This document shows positions 1 through 7,221 of a stretch of 10,616 bases of DNA, one piece after another. The DNA is from Halomonas sp. (GTDB taxonomy: Bacteria; Pseudomonadota; Gammaproteobacteria; Pseudomonadales; Halomonadaceae): the NCBI GenBank assembly GCA_007116835.1, contig SKHS01000029.1:1-10616 (forward strand), in the 5' to 3' direction. The position numbers and the translations under genes were made by a program. Every line of letters starts with the position of its first letter. The first letter of the stretch is position 1. Under the pieces are notes generated by a model. That model searched no databases. It saw nothing but the letters and a program-made list of their open reading frames with translations, and was not told the DNA's origin.

Positions 1-123
1 CGTCCCTGTTGCCCATGCTTGCTCGGCATTTTTGCCGAGCTGGCGTTTGCTTTATTCGCTTGGCCGTCGCGCACTTGCTCAAACAGCGCTGATGATCACG
101 CGCACCTTGTGCGGTAAGCGCGG
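1..123. other. Non-coding left edge downstream of hslU
   Basis: This stretch lies beyond the hslU stop codon and has no convincing gene. It contains one perfect hairpin (listed separately) and a weak 5-bp stem with a 3-nt loop at 101-113 that has no U-run on either side. A minus-strand ATG at 14-16 could be the first codon of a gene running off the window, but only a few codons are visible and the ribosome-binding site is poor. In related genomes a small DUF971 gene often follows hslU; nothing here proves or excludes that. Confidence 0.5.
21..40. terminator. Possible bidirectional terminator hairpin after hslU
   Basis: Two perfect 8-bp arms (GCTCGGCA at 21-28 and TGCCGAGC at 33-40) enclose a TTTT loop. 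The hairpin lies about 84 nt beyond the hslU stop. Neither strand has a proper T-run right after the stem; on the plus strand only a loose T-rich segment follows. It is therefore a weak candidate for an intrinsic terminator of hslVU and may only be an mRNA 3'-end stabilising structure. Confidence 0.4.
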
Positions 124-1446
124 TTACAAAATATAGCGCGATAGGTCTTCGTCTACTGCCAACTCACCCAGTTGGGCATTCACGTAATCCGCATCGATGA
201 CCAGCGGGCTATCCATATCGCCGCCTTTAAACGAGGCTTCTTCGAGCAGCCGTTCCAGCACCGTGTGTAGACGGCGAGCACCGATGTTTTCGGTGCCTTC
301 GTTCACCTGCCAGGAAATTTCGGCAATGCGCTCAATGCCGTCCGGGGTAAACTCAATATCCAGCCCTTCAGTGGCCAACAACGCTTGATACTGCTTGGTG
401 AGTGACGCCGAGGGCTCGGTCAGAATACGTTGGAAGTCGCCGGGTGTCAGGGCATCCAGCTCTACACGGATTGGCAAACGCCCCTGTAACTCAGGAATAA
501 GGTCTGATGGGCGCGACAAGTGGAAAGCACCAGAGGCGATAAACAGAATATGGTCTGTTTTGACCATGCCGTATTTGGTCGAGACGGTGGAGCCTTCGAT
601 CAGTGGCAGCAGGTCACGCTGAACGCCTTCGCGCGAGACTTCACCACCGCTGGACTGGCCACTGCCCTTAGCAACCTTGTCGATCTCATCCAAGAAAACG
701 ATGCCATGCTGCTCTACCGCTTCGACAGCGCGTGCTTTGATCTCGTCTTCATTGACCAGCTTGCTGGCTTCTTCATCGCGTAGCAGTACCAGCGCTTCTT
801 TAACAGTCACGCGGCGTTGCTCACGCTTTTGTTGCCCCATATTGGAGAACAGACTTTGTAGCTGGCTGGTCATCTCTTCCATGCCCGGCGGCGTCATGAT
901 GTCGATGCCTTGGCCTTGGGAGGAGATTTCGATGTCGATCTCTTTGTCATCCAGCTGGCCTTCCCGCAGTTTCTTGCGGAAGGTTTGACGCGTACCGCTA
1001 TCTTCTCGTGGTTTGTCTTCCTGGCCGCGGGGTGGCGGCAGCAGTGCATCCAGAACGCGATCTTCTGCGGCGTCTTCAGCGCGATGGCCGACTTCTTCCT
1101 TGGCGTGCTCGCGAACCATTTTGATGGCGGCTTCCATCAAGTCGCGAATAATCGACTCAACGTCGCGGCCTACATAGCCCACTTCGGTAAACTTAGTGGC
1201 TTCCACCTTAATGAAAGGCGCTCTGGCTAGCTTGGCTAGGCGGCGGGCAATTTCAGTTTTACCCACGCCGGTTGGGCCAATCATTAGAATATTTTTTGGC
1301 GTGACTTCCGGACGCAGCTCGTCGTCTAGCTGCATGCGCCGCCAGCGGTTGCGCAGGGCAATAGCCACGGCACGTTTAGCATCTTGCTGACCAATAATGT
1401 ATTGATCCAGGGCGTGGACAATTTCGCGGGGTGTCATCTGTGTCAT
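124..1446 (-). CDS. hslU: ATP-dependent protease ATPase subunit HslU (ClpY)
   Basis: HslU is the AAA+ unfoldase ring of the cytoplasmic HslUV protease; it unfolds substrates and threads them into HslV. The 440-residue protein is almost the length of E. coli HslU (443). Visible motifs are Walker A GPTGVGKT (57-64), the GYVG pore loop (90-93), a variable I-domain (about 110-235), Walker B IVFLDEID (249-256), a sensor-1 region FIASGAF (302-308), the arginine-finger region GRLPIR (322-327) and the sensor-2 motif GARRLH (389-394). The C-terminus EDLSRYIL closely matches the family tail that inserts into HslV and activates it. The first ATG is chosen because it gives the family N-terminus (M-x-x-MTPREIV). 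Its Shine-Dalgarno TGAGG (1455-1459) overlaps the hslV stop codon, so the two genes are probably translationally coupled. Nothing is truncated or missing. Confidence 0.99.
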   Translation of the reverse strand: MTQMTPREIVHALDQYIIGQQDAKRAVAIALRNRWRRMQLDDELRPEVTPKNILMIGPTGVGKTEIARRLAKLARAPFIKVEATKFTEVGYVGRDVESIIRDLMEAAIKMVREHAKEEVGHRAEDAAEDRVLDALLPPPRGQEDKPREDSGTRQTFRKKLREGQLDDKEIDIEISSQGQGIDIMTPPGMEEMTSQLQSLFSNMGQQKREQRRVTVKEALVLLRDEEASKLVNEDEIKARAVEAVEQHGIVFLDEIDKVAKGSGQSSGGEVSREGVQRDLLPLIEGSTVSTKYGMVKTDHILFIASGAFHLSRPSDLIPELQGRLPIRVELDALTPGDFQRILTEPSASLTKQYQALLATEGLDIEFTPDGIERIAEISWQVNEGTENIGARRLHTVLERLLEEASFKGGDMDSPLVIDADYVNAQLGELAVDEDLSRYIL

Positions 1447-1456
1447 AAAAAAGGCC

Positions 1457-1990
1457 TCAACGGTCGTTGATGTTCAGCTCTTCGAGCGTCACGTGATGAT
1501 TGGTAAATACGCAGATGTCACCGGCGATTTCGAGCGATTTTTCGGTGATTTCACGAGCAGACAGTTCGGTGTTTTCCAGCAGCGCTCGGGCACTTGCCTG
1601 GGCAAAATTCCCACCCGAGCCAATCGCAATAATGCCGCGTTCAGGCTCAACCACATCACCGTTACCAGTAATAATCAGCGAAGCGCTGTGATCCGCCACG
1701 GCCAGCAGTGCCTCTAAGCGCCGCAGCGCGCGGTCGGTGCGCCAGTCTTTAGCCAGTTCAACCGCTGCTTTAGTGAGGTGGCCTTGGTATTTTTCCAGCT
1801 GTGCTTCAAAACGTTCAAACAGCGTGAAAGCGTCAGCAGTGCCGCCGGCAAAGCCTGCTAGCACTTTGCCACGATACAGGCGGCGTACTTTACTGGCGTT
1901 ACCTTTCATCACGGTATTACCCAGTGATACTTGGCCGTCGCCAGCAAGGGCAACCTGATTACCGCGGCGGACGGATACAATAGTGGTCAT
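1457..1990 (-). CDS. hslV: ATP-dependent protease peptidase subunit HslV (ClpQ)
   Basis: HslV is the proteasome-beta-like N-terminal threonine peptidase that forms the double hexameric core of HslUV. At 177 residues it matches the E. coli length (176). It starts MTTIVSVRRG; removal of Met exposes the catalytic threonine. Asp18 and Lys34 (17 and 33 in mature numbering), the GFAGGTADAF segment (46-55), TGNGDV (108-113) and the GSGG loop (124-127) are all present, so the enzyme should be active. The start is supported by a strong Shine-Dalgarno AAGGAG (1999-2004), 8 nt upstream. hslU follows after 10 nt, giving the standard two-gene operon. The E. coli operon is heat-shock (sigma32) controlled; I do not see a sigma32-like promoter in the 218-nt gap upstream here. 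Confidence 0.99.
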   Translation of the reverse strand: MTTIVSVRRGNQVALAGDGQVSLGNTVMKGNASKVRRLYRGKVLAGFAGGTADAFTLFERFEAQLEKYQGHLTKAAVELAKDWRTDRALRRLEALLAVADHSASLIITGNGDVVEPERGIIAIGSGGNFAQASARALLENTELSAREITEKSLEIAGDICVFTNHHVTLEELNINDR

Positions 1991-2077
1991 GGAGATAACT
2001 CCTTGGGGGAGACACGCGCTCCCGATGACTGATCGGCCACGTCACGCGGCCGCAAAAAAAGCGATTCACAACAAAAT

Positions 2078-2108
2078 GCGGGCGGCTGATAAAAAATCAA
2101 CCGCCCGC
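2078..2108 (-). terminator. GC-rich terminator-like hairpin between the SPOR gene and hslV
   Basis: Perfect 8-bp arms GCGGGCGG (2078-2085) and CCGCCCGC (2101-2108) are extended inward, after one C/A mismatch, by TGAT/ATCA around an A-rich loop. On the minus strand the stem is followed by ATTTTGTTG, an imperfect U-run. The simplest reading is the intrinsic terminator of the argS-SPOR operon. It lies about 88 nt upstream of the hslV start codon, so it could also be part of a longer hslV leader and act as an attenuator or mRNA-stabilising stem. Confidence 0.6.
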
Positions 2109-2118
2109 TAAATAAAGC

Positions 2119-2142
2119 CGTTAGACAACACATTATCTAACG
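2119..2142. repeat. 24-bp imperfect palindrome upstream of hslV
   Basis: Arms CGTTAGA (2119-2125) and TCTAACG (2136-2142) are perfectly complementary. One C/A mismatch and two further A-T pairs lie inside, leaving a CACA centre. It may be an operator or a weak hairpin; on the minus strand it is followed by GGCTTTATTT, loosely terminator-like. It overlaps the -10 element of the candidate hslV promoter, which would suit a repressor site, but no regulator can be named. Confidence 0.45.
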
Positions 2143-2160
2143 TTGGTAAATTGTCGTCTA
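2132..2160 (-). promoter_or_regulatory. Candidate sigma70 promoter for hslVU
   Basis: On the minus strand a TAGACG -35 (2155-2160; 4 of 6 consensus bases) and a GATAAT -10 (2132-2137; 5 of 6) are 17 nt apart. Transcription would start near 2125 and then run through the GC-rich hairpin at 2078-2108 before reaching hslV. This makes the assignment uncertain unless that hairpin is an attenuator or leader structure. Confidence 0.35.
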
Positions 2161-2208
2161 AAATTATGATTTTATTTGATTTTTTGCGAGACACGCTGCG
2201 TGGCTAAA

Positions 2209-2985
2209 CTAGTTCTGCAGTTGGATTAGCAGTGGCTCAATGCCTTGTGTGGCCATTAAGTCCTGGGCACGGTTAAGTTCACGGGTATCTTCATAAGGGC
2301 CTACTTGAACCCGGTGCCAAGTATCCCCACCGGCCTGTACTTCGCTCACCTGGGCAAGCAGGCTTAAGTTGCGTAGGCGGCTGCGCAGCTGCTCGGCATC
2401 ACTTAATTCACGAAACGACGCGGCTTGCAACATATAGCGGTTAGGTGTGCTAGTGCTGGCAGGCGCCTGCTGAACAGCAGCAATTTGCTCTTCGGGACGC
2501 ATATTTGCCGCAATGACCTGGGCAATTGCGTCACCACGTTGACTGGTGCTGCTCGATGCAGTGTCGCGCGTAGGCGTTTCCTCCGTCGTGTCGTTACGTG
2601 CGCTGCTTTGGGCTTGCTGGTTTGCAGCCTCAGGGCGGTTCACTGTTGACGGTAGTGACACCCCAGGCGCAATGATCTCCGTGTCAGGCAGCAGCGTGTA
2701 AAACTCGAAGGTGGGCATAGCGGGCTCTGGCGCACGCTCGGTTTGACGCGCTGCGCTGCGCTCTTCACCGTCAGAAGGCTTGGGCAGTACCGTGGCTTGT
2801 GGCGTGCTGTCTGGTGCTTGCCAGGGCGCGGTACCATGCTGATGTTGTGCCAGGAAAAAACCTGCCGCCAACCCAGCCACCCCCCATAGCCAGCCGGGGA
2901 GTTTGAACCCGCCGCCTGCGCTCTTTTTGGACTTACGTTGGGTGGTAGCACCGCGGCGGGCGGGCTTGTCTTTTGGACTGGCCAT
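2209..2985 (-). CDS. ftsN: FtsN-like SPOR-domain cell division protein
   Basis: This is a bitopic inner-membrane protein of 258 residues. A basic cytoplasmic N-terminus (1-28, rich in Lys and Arg) is followed by one transmembrane helix (about 30-47). Then comes a long low-complexity periplasmic linker rich in Ser, Thr, Gln, Ala and Pro (about 50-180), and a C-terminal SPOR domain (about 182-258) that should bind denuded septal peptidoglycan. The SPOR hallmarks are YMLQAASF near its start and WHRVQVGPY at 223-231. In E. coli ftsN lies directly upstream of hslV, as here, which supports the FtsN assignment over a generic SPOR protein. The segment FEFYTLLPDTEI (93-104) stands out in the linker and recurs, as I recall, in pseudomonad SPOR proteins. 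ATG follows the argS stop by 3 nt, with Shine-Dalgarno GAGGAG (2995-3000) inside argS. Confidence 0.85.
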   Translation of the reverse strand: MASPKDKPARRGATTQRKSKKSAGGGFKLPGWLWGVAGLAAGFFLAQHQHGTAPWQAPDSTPQATVLPKPSDGEERSAARQTERAPEPAMPTFEFYTLLPDTEIIAPGVSLPSTVNRPEAANQQAQSSARNDTTEETPTRDTASSSTSQRGDAIAQVIAANMRPEEQIAAVQQAPASTSTPNRYMLQAASFRELSDAEQLRSRLRNLSLLAQVSEVQAGGDTWHRVQVGPYEDTRELNRAQDLMATQGIEPLLIQLQN

Positions 2986-2988
2986 CGC

Positions 2989-4674
2989 TTACATCTCCTC
3001 TGGGGCGCTAACCCCCATGAGGTTGAGACCATTGCGCAATACTTGCCGTGTGGCCAACCCTAGGGCTAAGCGCGTGTTGCGCAGCGTATCATCGTCAACC
3101 ATGACTTTAACGGCGTTATAGCAGGTGTGGAAATCTCCTGCGAGATCTAATAGGTACTGGGCAACTTGCTGTGGTTCGCGGTTTTTAGCGGCATGTTCAA
3201 CCACTTCAGGATAACGTGCTAAGCGGTTAAGCACCGCCTTTTCCTGGTCGCTGTCGAGTAACGCAAGATTAGCCAGGGCCAGGCTATGATCAAAAGGCTG
3301 GCCCGCGTCTTCGGTTTTGCGCAGCATGCTGCAAACCCGCGCGTGGGCGTACTGCACGTAGTACACCGGGTTGTCGTTCGACTGTGAGCGCGCTAGGTCG
3401 ATGTCGAAGGTCAGCTGCGAATCCGCCCGACGTGCGGCCAGGAAGAAACGGGTAGCATCGCGGCCGACTTCATCAATCAGGTCGCGCAGGGTGACATAGC
3501 TACCGGCACGTTTAGAGAGCTTTACCTCAACGCCGGAGCGGGTCACCATGACCATTTGGTGTAGCACGTAGTCGGGCCAGCCTTTAGGAATACCGACTTC
3601 CAGTGCCTGCAGGCCAGCGCGAACGCGGGTAACCGTCGAGTGGTGATCAGCCCCTTGCTCATTAATGACCGTTTTAAAGCCGCGCTGCCACTTATTCAGG
3701 TGGTAGGCCACGTCTGGCAGGAAGTAGGTGTAGCCGCCTTCGCGTTTGCGCATCACCCGGTCTTTATCGTCGCCGAAGTCGGTGGTGCGCAGCCACATAG
3801 CGCCCTCGTCTTCGTAGGTGTGACCGTTGGCGACCAGTTTTTCGACGGTTGCGTCTACTTTGCCGTCTTGGTATAGCGATGATTCGAGGAAGTAGACATC
3901 AAACTCAACGCCAAATGCCTTGAGGTCCAAGTCCTGCTCGCGGCGGAGCCAGGCAACGGCGAAGGCTTGAATGGCATCAAGGTCGTTGGCATCGCCTTTG
4001 GCGGTTACTTCGCGATCATCCGCTGTGACGGTTTTCTTGGCCAGATAGTCATTAGCTACATCGCTAATGTACTCGCCACGGTAGCCGTCTGCGGGCCAGC
4101 TGGGGTCGTCGGGGCCAAGGCCTTTGGCGCGAGCTTGAACAGATAGTGCAAGGTTTTTGATCTGGGCACCGGCGTCGTTGTAATAAAACTCGCGGGTCAC
4201 ATCATAACCGGTGGCTTCCAGCAGGCGGCACAGGCTGTCACCGATCGCCGCGCCTCGGCCATGGCCGACGTGCAGTGGTCCTGTGGGGTTAGCCGAGACA
4301 AACTCCACTTGAACCTTGCCCCCTTTGCCAATCAGGCTGCGACCAAACGCGTCACCGCTGTCTAGCACTTGAGCTACAATTTGCGCGGCCGCATCCGCGG
4401 CGGCAAAAAAGTTAATAAACCCAGGGCCTGCAATCTCGGTTTTTTGAATCGCCTCGCTCGGAGGCAAGGCCGCTACCAGGATGTCGGCAAGCTCGCGGGG
4501 CTTCATGCCTGCAGGCTTAGCGAGCATTAACGCTAAATTCGTCGCGTAGTCGCCATGGGCTTTATCTTTAGTGGGGTCAACCTTGATTGACGGCTTTAAA
4601 TCATCGGGCAGCACGCCTTGGTGCTTAAGGGCGTCAACTGCGCCTTCTAGCAAAGTAACAATAGTGTCTTTCAT
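2989..4674 (-). CDS. argS: Arginyl-tRNA synthetase
   Basis: This class I aminoacyl-tRNA synthetase charges tRNA-Arg with arginine in the cytoplasm. ArgRS needs bound tRNA to activate arginine. The 561-residue protein is close to the family norm (577 in E. coli). Order: N-terminal Add-1 type domain (about 1-110), Rossmann catalytic core with HIGH variant HVGHGR (135-140) after SANPTGPL, KMSKS-equivalent KLSKRAG (385-391), then the helical anticodon-binding DALR domain (about 440-561), opening with YVQYAHAR and ending LMGVSAPEEM. The loop signature is well kept, unlike in E. coli ArgRS, which lacks a canonical KMSK. The start has only a weak ribosome-binding site (GGAT, about 8 nt upstream) but gives the expected N-terminus. 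It is probably cotranscribed with the SPOR gene 3 nt downstream. Confidence 0.98.
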   Translation of the reverse strand: MKDTIVTLLEGAVDALKHQGVLPDDLKPSIKVDPTKDKAHGDYATNLALMLAKPAGMKPRELADILVAALPPSEAIQKTEIAGPGFINFFAAADAAAQIVAQVLDSGDAFGRSLIGKGGKVQVEFVSANPTGPLHVGHGRGAAIGDSLCRLLEATGYDVTREFYYNDAGAQIKNLALSVQARAKGLGPDDPSWPADGYRGEYISDVANDYLAKKTVTADDREVTAKGDANDLDAIQAFAVAWLRREQDLDLKAFGVEFDVYFLESSLYQDGKVDATVEKLVANGHTYEDEGAMWLRTTDFGDDKDRVMRKREGGYTYFLPDVAYHLNKWQRGFKTVINEQGADHHSTVTRVRAGLQALEVGIPKGWPDYVLHQMVMVTRSGVEVKLSKRAGSYVTLRDLIDEVGRDATRFFLAARRADSQLTFDIDLARSQSNDNPVYYVQYAHARVCSMLRKTEDAGQPFDHSLALANLALLDSDQEKAVLNRLARYPEVVEHAAKNREPQQVAQYLLDLAGDFHTCYNAVKVMVDDDTLRNTRLALGLATRQVLRNGLNLMGVSAPEEM

Positions 4675-4740
4675 TTAAATATCCGGGTGTCGTCGGTGGC
4701 GGCGTGTGCATGCTCCCATAAAGGCAGCGGCAAAACGGCC

Positions 4741-4768
4741 ATTATCGGCAATTGGCGCGCACTTTCAA
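4741..4768 (-). promoter_or_regulatory. Sigma70-type promoter for argS
   Basis: On the minus strand a TTGAAA -35 (4763-4768; 5 of 6) and a GATAAT -10 (4741-4746; 5 of 6) are separated by 16 nt. It lies in the 143-nt gap between priA and argS and would give a leader of roughly 60 nt. It is one of the two best promoter matches in the window. argS and the SPOR gene can therefore be expressed independently of priA. I see no convincing intrinsic terminator after priA, so read-through may add to this. Confidence 0.65.
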
Positions 4769-4817
4769 AGCCGTATTACGCTACAAGAGCAGCGAGGCAC
4801 GCTCTGGAGGTTCACCG

Positions 4818-7076
4818 TTATGCAAGCGTTTGTGGGTCAATGTCGATGGACCAGCGGACTTTGCGAGCCTCTCGGTTTGCCTCTAACCACTGTACCAGCC
4901 AGTTGGCAGCGGCGTGGCGCTGGCTACGTTTATCTGCTGTCAGCATGATATGTACATGGTAACGGTTTTGGCGGCGCTCCATGGGGGCAGGAACTGGGCC
5001 TAGGCAGCGGACCGCTAGATTTACCATTGTTAACCATTCCCGTAGGGCCAGAGCAGCCTGTTGAGCCAAAGAGAGGGCAGCGTCTTCGTTAGGGCTTTCA
5101 AACCGTAGCAGAGCCATAAAGCAAAAAGGCGGCAGTTTTGCGATGCGGCGCTCTTCCAACAAGCTGCGTGCCAAGGTGCCGTAGCCGTACTCAGCAAGTT
5201 GGCCCAGGTGTGGGTCATCAGGATGTAGGGTTTGCACCAAGACGCGCCCAGGGTGAGCGGCGCGCCCTGCACGTCCGGCCACCTGCTCGAGCAGCTGTGC
5301 ACTGTGTTCCATGGCACGAAAGTCAGCAGCATAGAGGCCGCCATCGGCATTGACCACGACGACCAGCGTAACGTGGGGCAGGTGGTGGCCTTTGGCGAGC
5401 ATCTGGGTGCCGACGAGCAGGCAGGGTTCACCTCGATGAACCTCCTTAAGAATCTTCTCAAAGCTCTCTTTTTTGCGTGTGCTATCGCGGTCAATGCGAT
5501 GCACTGTTACTTTTGGAAAGAGGCCTTGCAGCGTTTCCTCGGTACGTTCGGTGCCGCTGCCCAGGGCTCTCAGGTCACCGCTGCCGCACTTAGGGCAGGC
5601 GTCTGGCAGGGCTCGGCGGCTATCGCAATGGTGGCAAGCCAGCAGCGGTGGCTGGCGGTGAAGGGTCATGCGAGAGTCGCACTGCCCGCATTCAGCTATC
5701 CAGCCGCAGCTGTGGCAGGCAAGCGTAGGCGCAAAGCCACGACGATTGATAAACACAAGCGCCTGTTTACCTGCCTTTAAGGTGCTTTTTATAGCGGCAA
5801 TAGCGCCAGGTAAAAGCCCGCCTTGGCGACGTTGGTGGCGTAGGTCAATCAATTCAAGCTTGGCGGGCGGGTGGCGGCTGGGACGTTGGGTAAGCCGCAG
5901 ATGGCGATAAGTACCGGAAAGCGCCTGCTGCAGGCTCTCAAGCGACGGTGTGGCGCTGCCCAGTAGCAGTGGAATATTGTGGTAGTGCGCCCTGGCCACG
6001 GCGAGGTCGCGTGCGTGGTAGCGCAGTCCATCGTGCTGCTTATAAGAGCCGTCATGCTCCTCATCCACAATAATGGCTCCAGGGTTCGCCAGAGGGGTGA
6101 AAATGGCTGACCGTGTGCCGATAATCACCAACGCACGACCATTGGCAGCCGCCTCCCATACGTCTAGGCGTTCTGGGTCGGTAAGCCCTGAATGCAGCGC
6201 AACGACCGGTACCTTAAAGCGACTTTTAAAGCGCGCCAGCGTTTGTGGTGTGAGGCCTATTTCAGGCACCAATATCAGGGACTGTTTGCCCTTCGCGGCA
6301 AGGGCTTCAATGAGCTGAAGATAAATTTCGGTTTTACCACTCCCGGTGACGCCTTCCAGCAAACAAGGATGGTAGCTGTCGAGTTTTTCATGCAGTGCGG
6401 CCAGTGCGGCGGCCTGTTCGCGGTTAAGCGGCAGGGATAGCTCAGCCAGCAGGCTGGTTCTCGCTGGCAGCGCCGCGGTTAGGGAGACCTCTTGGGCGCG
6501 GGCGAAGCCCTTTTTTTGCAGTGCTAAAAGCTGCGCACGGGTGTAGCCATGAGCGCTAATGGCACGCCCCGCCAGGCCATGTGGGTGCTGGCGCAGCAGC
6601 GCATAAAGGTCCGCTTGCTTGGGTGCACGCTGCAGCGACACGTGATCATCGGTGTCGATCGGCAGCCACAGGGTATGTGTGCGCCCAGCCATTGGGTGGC
6701 CCTGACGCAACCGAGCAGGCATGGCCATTTGCATGGTGTCACCCAGGCTATGCTGGTAGTAGCGGGCGGTGAACTGACACAGCCACTGCCAGTCTTGGGG
6801 CAGTGGGGCGTCGTCTAACACCTCGTTAATAGCGCGCAGCTGTGAACGCGGCAGCTCGCTGCCATGGGCAAGCGCTACGACAACGCCGACGACTTCCCTG
6901 CGGCCAAAAGGAACGCGCACCCTTAGCCCTGTCTGCCAGCCGCCTGAGGGTGCTTGGCGTGCCGGTAAATAGTCAAACAGACGCCGCAACGGCGATGGCA
7001 GAGCGACTTTCAGCACTTGAAAGGGGGCTGAGGCTGCCTCTTTAGGTGGTGCCTGGGTAGAAACAGAATCCGACAA
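4818..7076 (-). CDS. priA: Primosomal protein N' (replication restart helicase PriA)
   Basis: PriA is an SF2 3'-5' DNA helicase that recognises stalled forks and D-loops and reloads the replisome. The 752-residue protein has an N-terminal DNA-binding region (about 20-115), Walker A GVTGSGKTE (242-250), the DEEH box (338-341), GSATPS (373-378), and helicase motifs QMLAKGHH (558-565) and QVAGRAGR (598-605). A zinc-binding insertion carries all eight expected cysteines (454, 457, 463, 466, 481, 484, 494, 497). The start codon is TTG, with GGAGG (minus strand, 7081-7085) only 4 nt upstream. An in-frame GTG at residue 21 (MLKVALPSPL, aligning with E. coli MSVAHVALPVPL) would give 732 residues but has no nearby Shine-Dalgarno. 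The catalytic assignment is certain; the start is not. Confidence 0.98.
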   Translation of the reverse strand: MSDSVSTQAPPKEAASAPFQVLKVALPSPLRRLFDYLPARQAPSGGWQTGLRVRVPFGRREVVGVVVALAHGSELPRSQLRAINEVLDDAPLPQDWQWLCQFTARYYQHSLGDTMQMAMPARLRQGHPMAGRTHTLWLPIDTDDHVSLQRAPKQADLYALLRQHPHGLAGRAISAHGYTRAQLLALQKKGFARAQEVSLTAALPARTSLLAELSLPLNREQAAALAALHEKLDSYHPCLLEGVTGSGKTEIYLQLIEALAAKGKQSLILVPEIGLTPQTLARFKSRFKVPVVALHSGLTDPERLDVWEAAANGRALVIIGTRSAIFTPLANPGAIIVDEEHDGSYKQHDGLRYHARDLAVARAHYHNIPLLLGSATPSLESLQQALSGTYRHLRLTQRPSRHPPAKLELIDLRHQRRQGGLLPGAIAAIKSTLKAGKQALVFINRRGFAPTLACHSCGWIAECGQCDSRMTLHRQPPLLACHHCDSRRALPDACPKCGSGDLRALGSGTERTEETLQGLFPKVTVHRIDRDSTRKKESFEKILKEVHRGEPCLLVGTQMLAKGHHLPHVTLVVVVNADGGLYAADFRAMEHSAQLLEQVAGRAGRAAHPGRVLVQTLHPDDPHLGQLAEYGYGTLARSLLEERRIAKLPPFCFMALLRFESPNEDAALSLAQQAALALREWLTMVNLAVRCLGPVPAPMERRQNRYHVHIMLTADKRSQRHAAANWLVQWLEANREARKVRWSIDIDPQTLA

Positions 7077-7105
7077 TTGGCCTCCGGCGTTTAGTTTGCT
7101 AGAAT
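7077..7105 (+). promoter_or_regulatory. rpmE promoter (extended -10)
   Basis: TTGGCC (7077-7082; 4 of 6) and TAGAAT (7100-7105; 5 of 6) are 17 nt apart, and the -10 is preceded by TGC, giving an extended -10. The start of transcription should be near 7111-7113, leaving a leader of about 110 nt before rpmE. The -35 element lies immediately beside the priA start codon and overlaps the priA Shine-Dalgarno region on the other strand. The priA promoter must therefore lie inside the rpmE leader or rpmE gene. Confidence 0.7.
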
Positions 7106-7110
7106 GCGCG

Positions 7111-7221
7111 GCCGCCCTGAATCTATAGGATTAGGCGGCTAACCGGTTAGCAGTTTTTTCAAACCCGTATGCGGTGCCTGGCAATGGATCAGGTGGCGGC
7201 ATATAGCTCATGAGGTCCAAG
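7111..7221 (+). promoter_or_regulatory. Structured rpmE leader (candidate bL31 autoregulatory RNA)
   Basis: The predicted 5' UTR is unusually structured. GCCGCC (7111-7116) can pair with GGCGGC at 7134-7139, with AATC/GATT pairing inside (7120-7123, 7129-7132), or alternatively with GGCGGC at 7195-7200. A perfect 14-bp palindrome (7138-7151, GCTAACC/GGTTAGC) follows, then AG and six T (7154-7159), resembling an attenuator. A third stem pairs 7167-7172 with 7199-7204 (one G-U) and 7175-7180 with 7190-7195. The Shine-Dalgarno GAGG (7212-7215) lies just after it. L31 mRNA leaders with autoregulation are known in gammaproteobacteria; whether this one belongs to that class is inferred from structure and position only. 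Confidence 0.5.

Noticed and set aside
2020..2037. Short hairpin CCGAT/ATCGG in the hslV leader
   Set aside because: Five base pairs are too common by chance to annotate; no regulatory context.
2640..3032. 130-codon minus-strand frame overlapping the argS-SPOR junction
   Set aside because: It overlaps the start of the SPOR gene in another frame, and the SPOR frame has the membrane helix, SPOR domain and Shine-Dalgarno.
4780..4810. Possible intrinsic terminator after priA (AGAGC/GCTCT arms)
   Set aside because: The stem is only 5 bp with a 10-nt loop and no T-run follows on the minus strand.
5232..5780. 182-codon open frame antisense to priA
   Set aside because: It lies entirely within priA, has no ribosome-binding site and a composition typical of an antisense shadow of a GC-rich gene; PriA motifs are continuous on the other strand.
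7210..7221. Upstream ATG adding MRSK to L31
   Set aside because: It lies in the Shine-Dalgarno of the next ATG, and the family starts MK-x-x-IHP.
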